64,000 bases of DNA from Caulobacter ginsengisoli (GTDB lineage Bacteria; Pseudomonadota; Alphaproteobacteria; Caulobacterales; Caulobacteraceae): positions 62,001 through 126,000 of the forward strand of contig NZ_JAUSVS010000011.1 of the NCBI RefSeq assembly GCF_030814835.1, given 5' to 3'. This document shows, piece by piece, positions 26,020 through 33,554 of this stretch; within the stretch, counting starts at the first letter, position 1; each line of letters begins with the position of its first letter. Both the position numbers and the translations under genes were made by a program. Under the pieces are notes generated by a model that saw only the letters and a list, made by a program, of their open reading frames with translations, was not told where the DNA came from and made no database searches.

Positions 26020-27228
26020 CTAGCCTTCCGGTTCCGGCGGCGCCAGCTTGTTCAGCGTGCGCGCCGCCACTTCCACCGGTTCAAGCTGCGGCAGCTCCCG
26101 GCCCTCATGGTCGACCTTGAGGTCCTCGAAGCGGCGGGCCTGGGTCATCACCTGGGTTTCCAGCGAACCGACGAACTGGTTGTAGCGGCCCACGGCGCTC
26201 TCCAGCGCCTTGCCCATGCCGGCCACATGGCCGCCCATCACCGAGAGCCGCTTGTAGAGATCGCGGCCCAACTCGGCGACCTCGTCGGCGTTCTTGGCCT
26301 GCTCCTCGACCCGCCAGCCATAGGCGACGGCCTTGCAGAGGGCGAACAGGGTCGTGGGGGTGACGATCAGCACCCGCCGGCCCATGCCCTCGGTCAGCAG
26401 ATCGGGCATGCGCTCCAGGGCGGCGGCCAGGAAACCGTCGCCGGCGATGAACATGGCCACGAAGTCGGGCGAGCGGTTGGTGACGAACTGGTCCCAGTAG
26501 GCCTTGCCGGCCAGGCCCTGCATGTGGCCGCGCACGCTCTGGGCGTGGCGGACCAGGGCCGCCTCGCGGGCGACGTCGTCGACGGCGTCCTGGGCCTCCA
26601 TCCAGGCGGTCAGCGAACATTTGGCGTCGATGACGAACACCGCCCCGCCCGGCATGCGGACGGTGACGTCGGGCCGGCGGCGGCCCTCCTCGGTGTCCAG
26701 GCTGACCTGTTCGGTGAAGTCGAAATGGGCGTTGAGGCCGGCGGTCTCCAGCACGTTCTTCAGCGCCTGCTCGCCCCAGCGGCCCTGCACCCCCGCTCCG
26801 CGCCGCAGGGCGGTGGAGAGCTTGCGCGCCTCGACCTGGGTGTCGGCCGAGGCCTGCATCAGGGCGGCGATCTGGGCCTTCAGGCCGCCGCTGTCCTCGG
26901 CGCGGGACTTCTCGATGGCCTGCACCTGGGCCTCGAACTTGGCCAGGGTCTCGGCGACGGGCTTGAGCTGGGCTTCGAGCCGCTGCTGGACCAGCATCTC
27001 GCGGTTATGGATGGCTTCCTCGTTGCGCTTGAGCACCGCCTCGGCCACCGCGCCCGCCGACTGCTCGGCCTGGATCTGCAGCATCGCCTGGTTGGCCTGG
27101 GCCGCCTCCAGCCGCGCCTCGGCGGCATAGGCCCGCCGCTCGACCCTTCCCGAGCGCAGCCGCTCGAACACGGCCCAGCCGAGGGCCAGGGCGGCGAAGA
27201 GGATGGCGGCGATCAAGGCGGGGTTCAT
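26020..27228 (-). CDS. rmuC: DNA recombination protein RmuC homolog
   Basis: The roughly 402-residue protein has an N-terminal membrane anchor (NPALIAAILFAALALGWAVF), a long coiled coil to about 170, and the RmuC domain with GRWGEQALKNVLETAGL, RRPDVTVRMPGG and VFVIDAKCSLTAW, which resembles a restriction-nuclease-like core. RmuC limits inversions at short inverted repeats in E. coli and has been linked to DNA-processing defence roles. Its presence beside palindrome-rich DNA is noted but need not be meaningful. The start could be the ATG at 27228 or 27240; GGAACGGAG just before 27228 favours the former. Confidence 0.87.
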   Translation of the reverse strand: MNPALIAAILFAALALGWAVFERLRSGRVERRAYAAEARLEAAQANQAMLQIQAEQSAGAVAEAVLKRNEEAIHNREMLVQQRLEAQLKPVAETLAKFEAQVQAIEKSRAEDSGGLKAQIAALMQASADTQVEARKLSTALRRGAGVQGRWGEQALKNVLETAGLNAHFDFTEQVSLDTEEGRRRPDVTVRMPGGAVFVIDAKCSLTAWMEAQDAVDDVAREAALVRHAQSVRGHMQGLAGKAYWDQFVTNRSPDFVAMFIAGDGFLAAALERMPDLLTEGMGRRVLIVTPTTLFALCKAVAYGWRVEEQAKNADEVAELGRDLYKRLSVMGGHVAGMGKALESAVGRYNQFVGSLETQVMTQARRFEDLKVDHEGRELPQLEPVEVAARTLNKLAPPEPEG

Positions 27229-27269
27229 GCTCCGTTCCATAGGCGGAATCGGCGTGCTAGGCAAAAGCC

Positions 27270-27878
27270 ATGACCGACTACATTCTCTACGGCCACCGCG
27301 AGAGCGGCCATTCCTACAAGGCCCGCCTGGCCCTGACCCTGCTGGGCCTTCCCCATGACTACCGCGAGGTCGAGGTCTTCCTGCCCCGCGAAGAGCGCCG
27401 CGCCGACTGGCGGGCGGTCAGTAAGTTCGGCGAGATCCCGGTGCTGGTCGCCGGCGGCAAGGCCATCGTGCAGTCCAACGCCATCCTGCTGCACCTGGCC
27501 CGCACCCACGGGGCGCTGGGCTGGGAGGTCGATCCCGACCGCCTGACCGAATGGCTGTTCTGGGAGGCCAACCGCATCGGCATCTCCCTGCCCAACCTGC
27601 GCTATGCGCTGATGTGGGAGCCGGACACCGAGCCGCGCGTGCTGGGCTGGCTGCGGCAGCGGATGCTGGCCGACCTGGCGCGGCTGGAGGGCGAATTCGC
27701 CGAGCGGCCCTTCCTGCTGGGAGACGCCGTCAGCGCCGCCGATCTCAGTTGCTGTGGCTACATGTTCTTCGCGGATCAGGCGGGGGTGGATCTAGGGGAC
27801 TGGCCCGCCGTGGCGGCCTGGCTGGAGCGGATCAAGGCGCTTCCGGGGTGGAAGCATCCGTATGAGCTCATGATGTAA
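27270..27878 (+). CDS. glutathione S-transferase family protein
   Basis: The 202-residue protein has an N-terminal thioredoxin-like domain (ILYGHRESGHSYKARLALTLL, then GEIPVLVAGGKAIVQSNAIL with the cis-Pro and the glutathione-binding QS motif) and an all-helical C-terminal domain (PFLLGDAVSAADLSCCGYMF). It would conjugate or reduce substrates with glutathione. Divergent from rmuC. The first palindrome flanking the GIY-YIG gene begins 6 nt after its stop. Confidence 0.88.
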   Translation: MTDYILYGHRESGHSYKARLALTLLGLPHDYREVEVFLPREERRADWRAVSKFGEIPVLVAGGKAIVQSNAILLHLARTHGALGWEVDPDRLTEWLFWEANRIGISLPNLRYALMWEPDTEPRVLGWLRQRMLADLARLEGEFAERPFLLGDAVSAADLSCCGYMFFADQAGVDLGDWPAVAAWLERIKALPGWKHPYELMM

Positions 27879-27884
27879 CCAAAA

Positions 27885-27987
27885 CCCGCTTCCCCAGCGA
27901 AAGCTGGGGCCCATGAGTGCGAGGACGAGCCTCGGCGGCGCAGGCTGATCTGCTCTCATGGACCCCAGCTTTCGCTGGGGACGCGGG
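27885..27987. repeat. 103-bp palindromic element left of GIY-YIG gene (family A, copy 1)
   Basis: Two inverted arms, each itself a hairpin: CCCGCTTCCCCAGCGAAAGC with continuation to CCCATGAG at 27885-27917, and CTCATGGACCCCAGCTTTCG with continuation to CGCGGG at 27955-27987, around a 37-bp centre. It lies between the GST stop and the GIY-YIG ribosome site. A very similar structure follows the GIY-YIG gene. Confidence 0.85.
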
Positions 27988-28004
27988 AGGGAGGGGAGAG
28001 ATAG

Positions 28005-28346
28005 ATGGCCTTCTACGCCTACATCATGGCCAGCCGTCCGCATGGGACGCTCTACACCGGCCAGACCGACGACATTTCGCGTCGCGCCTGGCAGCATCGC
28101 GAAAAGGGCATGCCGGGCTTCACCAAGCGCTACGATGTCACGCGCCTGGTTTGGTACGAAGTCCACGACACCCGCGAAAGCGCCTGCCTAAGGGAACGGC
28201 AGATCAAGGCCTGGAAGCGGCGCTGGAAGATCGAACTGATCGAGGCCGAGAACCCGACCTGGCGGGACCTGTATGAGGAATTGAACAGCCTGCCGCCAGA
28301 ACAGGCGCCGCTCGTGTTGACCGACAAGCCGATACCAGAACCCTAA
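28005..28346 (+). CDS. GIY-YIG nuclease family protein
   Basis: This 113-residue protein is essentially one GIY-YIG endonuclease domain: YAYIMAS..GTLYTGQT supplies the two variant GIY and YIG strands, the catalytic Arg is in ISRRAWQHR, and the Glu in ACLRERQIKAWKRRWKI. Solo proteins like this are related in fold to UvrC and homing endonucleases, but their role is unknown. GGGGAGAG before the ATG is a good ribosome site. The gene is bracketed on both sides by near-identical 103-104 bp palindromic elements, leaving 17 nt to the start and 2 nt from the stop. This suggests the gene and palindromes move or are maintained together. Confidence 0.9.
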   Translation: MAFYAYIMASRPHGTLYTGQTDDISRRAWQHREKGMPGFTKRYDVTRLVWYEVHDTRESACLRERQIKAWKRRWKIELIEAENPTWRDLYEELNSLPPEQAPLVLTDKPIPEP

Positions 28347-28348
28347 CC

Positions 28349-28452
28349 GCGCTTCCCCAGCGAAAGCTGGGGCCCATGAGGGAGGGGAAATTCTGCTCGG
28401 TCTGTGGAAGCGTTTCTGCGCTCATGGGCCCCAGCTTTCGCTGGGGAAGCGG
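28349..28452. repeat. 104-bp palindromic element right of GIY-YIG gene (family A, copy 2)
   Basis: Arms CGCTTCCCCAGCGAAAGCTG continuing to CCCATGAG (28349-28380) and CTCATGGGCCCCAGCTTTCG continuing to GGGGAAGCGG (28421-28452) surround a 40-bp centre. The arms match those of the left copy almost base for base while the centres differ. It begins 2 nt after the GIY-YIG stop and ends 19 nt before the recR stop, between convergent genes. Confidence 0.85.
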
Positions 28453-28471
28453 AGAACAATTAGTGCCTCAA

Positions 28472-29074
28472 CTACGCCGGCCGTCTCGCCCTAAGCGCCT
28501 GCGCAATGGTCCCGTCGTCCAGCCAGTCGAGATCCCCTCCCACCGGCACCCCTCGCGCCAGCATCGTCACCGACACCCCCGAAGGTCCCAGCCGTTCGGC
28601 CAGGTAGTGGGCGGTGGTCTGGCCGTCGACGGTGGCCGGCAGGGCCAGGATGACCTCGCGGACCTCACCGTTGCCGGCCCGGCGCAGCAGGTCTTCGACC
28701 CGCAACCGTTCGGGACCGATCCCATCGAGCGCCGAGAGCAGCCCGCCCAGCACGTGGTAGCGGCCGCGGAAGGCGCTGGCCCGCTCCATGGCCCAGATCG
28801 AGCCGACTTCCTCGACCACGCAGATCAGGCTCTGGTCGCGGGTGTTGTCCGAGCAGATGGCGCAGGGGTCGGAGGTGTCCAGAGAGCCGCAGACCGAGCA
28901 GGTCCGCACCCGGTCGCGCGCCTCGGCGATGGCCACGGCCAGCGGATTCAGCAGCTGCTCGCGCTTCTTGAGCAGGGTGAGCGCCGCCCGCCTGGCCGAA
29001 CGCGGTCCCAGTCCCGGCAGCTTGGCCAGCAGGCTGATCAACCGTTCGATCTCAGGTCCGGCGGACGCGGCCAT
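28472..29074 (-). CDS. recR: recombination protein RecR
   Basis: The 200-residue protein loads RecA in the RecFOR pathway with RecO. The N-terminal helix-hairpin-helix region KLPGLGPRSARRAALTLL, the zinc site CSVCGSLDTSDPCAIC and the Toprim segment beginning ICVVEEVGSIWAME are all present. Length is standard. It normally sits beside ybaB downstream of dnaX; here a secreted SnoaL-like gene lies between ybaB and recR. Confidence 0.96.
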   Translation of the reverse strand: MAASAGPEIERLISLLAKLPGLGPRSARRAALTLLKKREQLLNPLAVAIAEARDRVRTCSVCGSLDTSDPCAICSDNTRDQSLICVVEEVGSIWAMERASAFRGRYHVLGGLLSALDGIGPERLRVEDLLRRAGNGEVREVILALPATVDGQTTAHYLAERLGPSGVSVTMLARGVPVGGDLDWLDDGTIAQALRARRPA

Positions 29075-29077
29075 GCG

Positions 29078-29533
29078 TCAGGGGGTCGCCGGCGTCGGGG
29101 CGGGAGGCGGAACGCGGGTCACCTGGCTGTAGACCAGCTTCCAGGTCCCATCGCGCCTGGCCCAGACGTCGGAGAAGCGAAAGGTCTGGCAGAAATGCTT
29201 GCCGCCGTCGGTCCCGCAGAAATCGACCAGCCCGCCGGTGATGGCCCCATCGGCCCAGACCTTGTCGATCTTCTCACGCACGGTGAACGGGTCGAGCTTG
29301 AAGCCCGGGGCGGTGAAGTCGGCGATGAACTGGGCCTTGTCCTCGACATTGGCCCCGCCGCCGATCAGCCGGTAGTCGTCGGCCAGGATACGCCCCAGCG
29401 CCGCGCCGTCCCCGTCGATCTGGGCCTTGTCGAAGGCGTCGGAGACCGCCGCCAGGTCCGGCGGCAGGGTATCGGCCGCGTAGGCGGCGGGCGCGAGCGC
29501 CAGCAGGGCGAGGGTCGCCAGGAGCTTAATCAT
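29078..29533 (-). CDS. secreted SnoaL/DUF4440-like protein
   Basis: The 151-residue protein has a signal peptide (MIKLLATLALLALAPAAYA) and an NTF2-like cone fold typical of DUF4440/SnoaL-like proteins: FDKAQIDGDGAALGRILADDY, then a C-terminal FRFSDVWARRDGTWKLVYSQ strand pair. Such domains bind small ligands; no activity can be assigned. It lies 3 nt before recR and 11 nt after ybaB on the same strand, inserted into the usual ybaB-recR pair. Confidence 0.78.
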   Translation of the reverse strand: MIKLLATLALLALAPAAYAADTLPPDLAAVSDAFDKAQIDGDGAALGRILADDYRLIGGGANVEDKAQFIADFTAPGFKLDPFTVREKIDKVWADGAITGGLVDFCGTDGGKHFCQTFRFSDVWARRDGTWKLVYSQVTRVPPPAPTPATP

Positions 29534-29544
29534 CGATTTGTCCC

Positions 29545-29868
29545 TCAGAACGGCATGCCCGGGATCTTCATCCCGGCCAGCGGCCCGGCCGCCTGGCGCA
29601 TCATCTCGGCCGATTCCGCGTCCAGCTTCTTCTTGGCGTCGGCATGGGCGGCGACCAGCAGGTCCGAAATCACCTCGCCTTCGCCGGGAACCAGCAGGCT
29701 CTCGTCCAGCTCGACCGAGACGAGTTCGCCCGTCCCCTTCAGCGTGACCTTGACCATGCCGCCGCCGGAGGTCCCCTCGACGCGGAGGTCAGCCAGCCGT
29801 TCCTGAGCCTCGGCCAGTTTCTGCTGCATCGCCTGGGCCTGTTTCATCAGGCCGCCCAGATCCTTCAT
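29545..29868 (-). CDS. ybaB: YbaB/EbfC family nucleoid-associated protein
   Basis: The 107-residue protein is a YbaB/EbfC DNA-binding protein: an N-terminal helix (KDLGGLMKQAQAMQQKLAEA), the central sheet (VKVTLKGTGELVSVELDESL) and a C-terminal helix. It forms dimers on DNA and is usually encoded between dnaX and recR. A GTG directly before the ATG at 29868 is an alternative start. An SDR gene, whose stop is 4 nt upstream, separates it from dnaX. Confidence 0.92.
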   Translation of the reverse strand: MKDLGGLMKQAQAMQQKLAEAQERLADLRVEGTSGGGMVKVTLKGTGELVSVELDESLLVPGEGEVISDLLVAAHADAKKKLDAESAEMMRQAAGPLAGMKIPGMPF

Positions 29869-29872
29869 CACG

Positions 29873-30664
29873 CTACTCGCTGTCTCGATTGAACAAACCG
29901 GCCGAGGCCATCATGTCCCGCGCCTGCTCGGGGTTGGCGGTGATGAACTGGTCGAAGGCCTCCAGCTCGGACGGCACATACCAGTGGATCTTGTCGGTGT
30001 GATAGGCGGACCAGACCGCCTCGGCCACGGCGCGGGGCGGGGTCAGGCGCCACATGCCCTCGGTCGGCGCGTTCACCTTGGCTTCCGGCGGCAGGATGGG
30101 GGTGTCGATCAGGCCCGGCAGGGTGTCGGCGACCCGCACGCCATGCGCCTTCAACTCGACCGACAGCGCCTCGGTGAAGCCCTTCACCGCATGCTTGGTG
30201 GCCGAATAGACGGCGATATTGGCCATGCCGAAGATGGCCGACGAGGACGAGGTCGAAAAGCACAGCGAGCCGGGCGTCGCCTTCAGATAGGGGATGGCCA
30301 GGTGGACGCCCGAGAGCACCGCCACCAGGTTGATGTTGACCACCGCCATGGCCTCTTCCCAGGGCATGTCCGAGAAGGGCCCGCCCCGGCCGATGCCGGC
30401 GTTGTTGAACATGATGTCCAGCCGCCCGCCGCTGGCCTCGACGAAACCCTCCAGCGTGCCGCGATAGGCCTCGCGGTCGGTGACATCGAGGGTGCGGATA
30501 TAGCTGTTCTGGCTGCCCAGTTCCTGTTCCAGGCTTTTAAGCCCCTCGACATTGACGTCGACCCCGCCGACGAACCAGCCGTTGGCGTGGAACAGGCGGG
30601 CGGTTTCCAGGCCCATGCCCGAGGCGGCGCCAGTGATGAAGATGGCCTTGCGCGGTTCGCTCAC
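29873..30664 (-). CDS. SDR family oxidoreductase
   Basis: This 263-residue classical short-chain dehydrogenase has the nucleotide motif TGAASGMG at about 11-18, NNAG at about 87-90, the active-site Ser stretch FSTSSSS and YSATK (Tyr and Lys). Substrate is unknown. It starts at a GTG overlapping the dnaX stop (GTGA) and ends 4 nt before ybaB, so it is firmly embedded in the dnaX-ybaB-recR operon, an unusual place for a metabolic enzyme. Confidence 0.9.
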   Translation of the reverse strand: MSEPRKAIFITGAASGMGLETARLFHANGWFVGGVDVNVEGLKSLEQELGSQNSYIRTLDVTDREAYRGTLEGFVEASGGRLDIMFNNAGIGRGGPFSDMPWEEAMAVVNINLVAVLSGVHLAIPYLKATPGSLCFSTSSSSAIFGMANIAVYSATKHAVKGFTEALSVELKAHGVRVADTLPGLIDTPILPPEAKVNAPTEGMWRLTPPRAVAEAVWSAYHTDKIHWYVPSELEAFDQFITANPEQARDMMASAGLFNRDSE

Positions 30665-32463
30665 TCGTCGGTTTCCGTATCTGCTTCTTCAGGGGCCGCT
30701 TCGACCTCGACGGCCGGGGCATGGCGGATTTCGACGATCTCGGCCCCGGGGAAGGCGTCCATGACCGTGCGCACGAAGGGGTCCGCCTCGATCTCGGCCC
30801 GCATCTCGCGGCCCTCGCGCTTCTGGCGCTCCCAGGCCGTCTCGGCCCCGCCGCCGCCCTCGGCCGCCACCAGCCAGGGCTGGCCGGTCCAGGTCTTCAG
30901 CGCCTTGACCAGCCGCCCGGCCAGGTTCGAGGGCGCGCCGGGGGCCGGCTCGAAGGTGATGGCGCCGGGCCGGAAACTGATCGGGCGCATGTAGCGGTCG
31001 ACGTCCAGCTTGAGGCCGATATCGCGGCGGGCCTCGATGAGCTTGAGGACGTCGTCGAAGCTGGCCAGGACGGGCGTGGTCTCCTGGGCCGGACGCGGCG
31101 TGGGCTGCACCATGCGGGCCTGGGCGAAGCCGCCGCCCGCGCCAACACCGCCGCCGCCGCTGGACGGCGCCGGGGACTGTCCGCCCCCGCCGCCGCCGAC
31201 GGGTTCGCCGTCGCGCAGCGCCTTCAGCGCCTCCTCGGGCCCCGGCAGGTCGGCCGCGTAGCAGAGCCGGATGATGGCCATCTCGGCCGCCGCCGACGGA
31301 TCGGGCGCGCGGCGCACCTCGTCATGGGCCTTGAGCAGCATCTGCCAGAGCCGCGACAGCGTGCCCGCCGAGGCCAGGGCCCCGACCCCGGCCAGGCGCG
31401 CGGCCTGGTCCTTGGGCAGGGTCAGGGCTTCCGGTCCCAGCGCCTTGGCGACCGACGAGCCGTGGCAGTGTTCCAACAGGTCGAGCATGACCTGGGCCGG
31501 GTCGGCGCCGAACCCCCACAGGGCCTTGAAGCTGGCCAGGGCGTTGGCGGTCTCGCCGCGCATGACCTGTTCGAACAGGGCGATGGTCTGGGCCCGGTCG
31601 GCCAGGCCCAGCATGTCGCGCACCACGGCGGCCGAGACGATCTGGCCCGCATCCGCCTGGACGATGGCCTGGTCGAGCAGCGACAGCCCATCGCGCACCG
31701 AGCCTTCGGCCGCCCGGGCCAGCAAGGCCAGGCCGTCCTGGTCGATCCGCGCGCCTTCGAGGGAGGCGATCTTGTCCAGGTGGGCCGCGAGGATGTCGGG
31801 CTCGACGCGCCGCAGGTCGAAGCGCTGGCAGCGCGACAGGATGGTCACCGGCACCTTGCGGATCTCGGTGGTGGCGAAGATGAACTTGGCGTGCGGCGGC
31901 GGCTCTTCCAGGGTCTTGAGCAGCGCATTGAACGCCGCGGTCGAGAGCATGTGCACTTCGTCGATGACATAGACCTTGTAGCGCGCCTCGGTCGGGGCAT
32001 AGCGCACCCCGTCCAGCAACTCGCGCATCTCGTCGACCTTGGTGCGGCTGGCGGCGTCCAGTTCCAGCACGTCCATGTGCCGCCCGTCGATGATGGCCGC
32101 GCAGTGGCGGCCCTCCTTGCCCAGCTCCAGGCTGGGCTGGTGGACGACCTCGGTCTCGTAGTTCAGGGCCCGGGCCAGCAGGCGGGCGGTGGTGGTCTTG
32201 CCCACCCCGCGCACCCCGGTCAGCATGAAGGCGTGGGCGATCCGCCCCGAGGCGAAGGCGTTGGTCAGGGTCCGGACCATGGCCTCCTGGCCGATCAGGT
32301 CCTCGAAAGTGCGCGGCCGGTATTTGCGGGCCAGCACGGTATAGGCCGCCCCCGCCACGGGGACGGGCGCGAGCGGCTCGGCGGGCGCGCCGAACATGTC
32401 ATCGGTGGCGGTGTCGCGCTCCGGCGGGTCTTCGTCGAGCGCGAGGTCGTCTTCGTCGGCCAT
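30661..32463 (-). CDS. dnaX: DNA polymerase III subunit gamma/tau
   Basis: The 600-residue clamp-loader subunit has an N-terminal acidic extension (about 1-38), Walker A GVRGVGKTTTARLL at about 83-96, the DEVHML Walker B, sensor-like TTEIRKVPVTILSRCQRF, and a Pro/Gly-rich linker before the C-terminal tau domain. The four-cysteine zinc module found in E. coli DnaX after the Walker A helix is missing: only one Cys (about 121) remains in the matching stretch. No A-rich slippery site for gamma production is seen. The SRP RNA gene lies just upstream on the same strand. Confidence 0.95.
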   Translation of the reverse strand: MADEDDLALDEDPPERDTATDDMFGAPAEPLAPVPVAGAAYTVLARKYRPRTFEDLIGQEAMVRTLTNAFASGRIAHAFMLTGVRGVGKTTTARLLARALNYETEVVHQPSLELGKEGRHCAAIIDGRHMDVLELDAASRTKVDEMRELLDGVRYAPTEARYKVYVIDEVHMLSTAAFNALLKTLEEPPPHAKFIFATTEIRKVPVTILSRCQRFDLRRVEPDILAAHLDKIASLEGARIDQDGLALLARAAEGSVRDGLSLLDQAIVQADAGQIVSAAVVRDMLGLADRAQTIALFEQVMRGETANALASFKALWGFGADPAQVMLDLLEHCHGSSVAKALGPEALTLPKDQAARLAGVGALASAGTLSRLWQMLLKAHDEVRRAPDPSAAAEMAIIRLCYAADLPGPEEALKALRDGEPVGGGGGGQSPAPSSGGGGVGAGGGFAQARMVQPTPRPAQETTPVLASFDDVLKLIEARRDIGLKLDVDRYMRPISFRPGAITFEPAPGAPSNLAGRLVKALKTWTGQPWLVAAEGGGGAETAWERQKREGREMRAEIEADPFVRTVMDAFPGAEIVEIRHAPAVEVEAAPEEADTETDE

Positions 32464-32545
32464 GGACTCGCAACCTAGAACACCCTGGCAACGGGCAAAA
32501 GCCCGCCGACCGGCCGGCGCATCACTTTAAACTGTGGGGAAGGGT

Positions 32546-32638
32546 GGAGACCGGCAACGACCCGGAGCGAAACTCGTTGTGGCTGCTTCCTTCCGGACCT
32601 GACCAGGTTGGCGAGGCGTCCGCCCATCGCCGATCTCC
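32546..32638 (-). ncRNA. ffs: signal recognition particle RNA, small (4.5S-type)
   Basis: On the minus strand the universally conserved SRP domain IV is intact: the CAGGTCCGGAAGGAAGCAGC core lies at about 32581-32606. The ends pair in a 13-bp helix, GGAGATCGGCGAT with GTTGCCGGTCTCC plus one G-U, giving a hairpin of about 93 nt, the size of bacterial 4.5S RNA. A promoter (32646-32674) sits at the right distance. It binds Ffh to target membrane proteins. Ends are set from the helix and may be off by a few bases. Confidence 0.95.
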
Positions 32639-32645
32639 GAGCGGG

Positions 32646-32674
32646 TATATCGGGGATTGCGCGGCCAGAAGCAA
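32646..32674 (-). promoter_or_regulatory. probable promoter of the SRP RNA gene
   Basis: On the minus strand TTGCTT (32669-32674) and GATATA (32646-32651) are 17 nt apart. Transcription would begin within about 8 nt of the first base of the SRP RNA helix, which supports the call. Confidence 0.6.
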
Positions 32675-32719
32675 GGGCGGGCCATGCCAGGCGATGCGCG
32701 ACTAAGTAGTCTCCCCTAG

Positions 32720-32739
32720 GAGAAATCCCGGAATTTCTC
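32720..32739. other. short palindrome upstream of the SRP RNA promoter
   Basis: GAGAAAT at 32720-32726 and ATTTCTC at 32733-32739 form an exact 7-bp inverted repeat around a 6-base loop, about 45 bp upstream of the -35 element of the SRP RNA gene. It could be an operator or a hairpin from a transcript running either way; nothing else supports a role. Confidence 0.35.
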
Positions 32740-32804
32740 GCAACGGGCGAGTGATCTAGGCTTTGTTCATGGGCCACAGACCGTGGCGTCGGGGCAGATC
32801 GCAC

Positions 32805-32996
32805 ATGGCCTCAGTCTATCTTCCTCGACCCGAGTCCTGGTGGACCGCCCTCAAGCGCCGCTGGGCCGAACGCCGCGCCAGCCAGCGCCGCCGCCGCCAG
32901 GCCGCCGCCGCGGCGATCGTCACCGCCTGCTGGCCCGAGCGCCGGCCCCCGGCGCGAGCCGTCACGGAACGCCGGACCGCCCCGCCGGAAAATTGA
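32805..32996 (+). CDS. possible small basic protein
   Basis: A 63-residue reading frame (MASVYLPRPESWWTALKRRW...) very rich in Arg and Ala occupies most of the gap between the SRP RNA promoter and the glyoxalase gene. Evidence is weak: a poor GGGG ribosome site, compositional bias, and a 35-nt convergent overlap with the glyoxalase gene. An alternative ATG lies at 32763. It may be non-coding. Confidence 0.3.
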   Translation: MASVYLPRPESWWTALKRRWAERRASQRRRRQAAAAAIVTACWPERRPPARAVTERRTAPPEN

Positions 32997-33408
32997 TCTC
33001 GAACGTCACGCCCGACGGATCGACCACGAACACCTGCAACAGGCCCAGCCCCGGCACGGTCCGCTCGGTCCAGGCCGTCCCGGTCGCCTCGCAGCGGGCC
33101 TTGAGCGCGGGCCAGTCGTCCGCTTCCAGGGCGATGTGGTCGATGGCCCCGCTGCCGTTCAGGGCGGCCTCGGCCCGGTCGCCCAGATAGCGGACAAGGC
33201 CCGCCTTGTCGGCCGGATCGACCCCGATCAGATGGATGAAGGCGTTGTCGGGGTTGTCGTCGCTGCCCGCCGGATAAATCCACAGGCCCGGGAAGTCGAA
33301 CGGCGGCCGATAGCCGGCGCGCAGGCCCAGCACCTCGACGAAGAACCGGCGCGAGCCTTCCAGGTCGGGCGTGCGGATGGCGTTGTGGGCCAGGCGGGTG
33401 ATGCTCAT
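32962..33408 (-). CDS. VOC (glyoxalase/bleomycin-resistance) family protein
   Basis: The 148-residue protein has the vicinal-oxygen-chelate fold with two beta-alpha-beta-beta-beta units: ITRLAHNAIRTPDLEGSRRFFVEVLGL in the first and IDHIALEADDWPALKARCEATG in the second, ending VFVVDPSGVTFEINF. Candidate metal ligands are the His residues in LAHNAI and IDHIAL and the Glu in FEINF. Function within this broad superfamily cannot be set. Confidence 0.87.
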   Translation of the reverse strand: MSITRLAHNAIRTPDLEGSRRFFVEVLGLRAGYRPPFDFPGLWIYPAGSDDNPDNAFIHLIGVDPADKAGLVRYLGDRAEAALNGSGAIDHIALEADDWPALKARCEATGTAWTERTVPGLGLLQVFVVDPSGVTFEINFPAGRSGVP

Positions 33409-33458
33409 GGCCTGACTGTCGCGCAGGATGGCCGCGCGGGCCAGATGAAGTTCAAACG

Positions 33459-33504
33459 AAACGACCCGAACCCGCGCCTGTCGCCAGGCGCGGGCCGGTC
33501 GTTT
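33459..33504 (-). terminator. Rho-independent-like terminator after the 33555-33908 gene
   Basis: A strong nested hairpin: CCCGCGCCTG (33471-33480) pairs with CAGGCGCGGG (33485-33494) around TCGC, and the flanking AACGACC and GGTCGTTT also pair. On the minus strand it ends in a TTTCGTTT tail. It lies 51 nt after the stop of the small secreted protein gene. Confidence 0.65.
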
Positions 33505-33554
33505 GCGTAGAGGTCCTTTGCGCGCGGCCGGTCCAGGGCCGCGCCTCCGTCACA

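Noticed and set aside
27885..28452. CRISPR array
   Set aside because: The repeated palindromes occur as only two units around a gene, with no regular spacers and no cas genes in the window.
30895..30935. A tRNA T-arm-like GGTTCGA
   Set aside because: It lies inside dnaX and no acceptor, D or anticodon arms can be folded around it.
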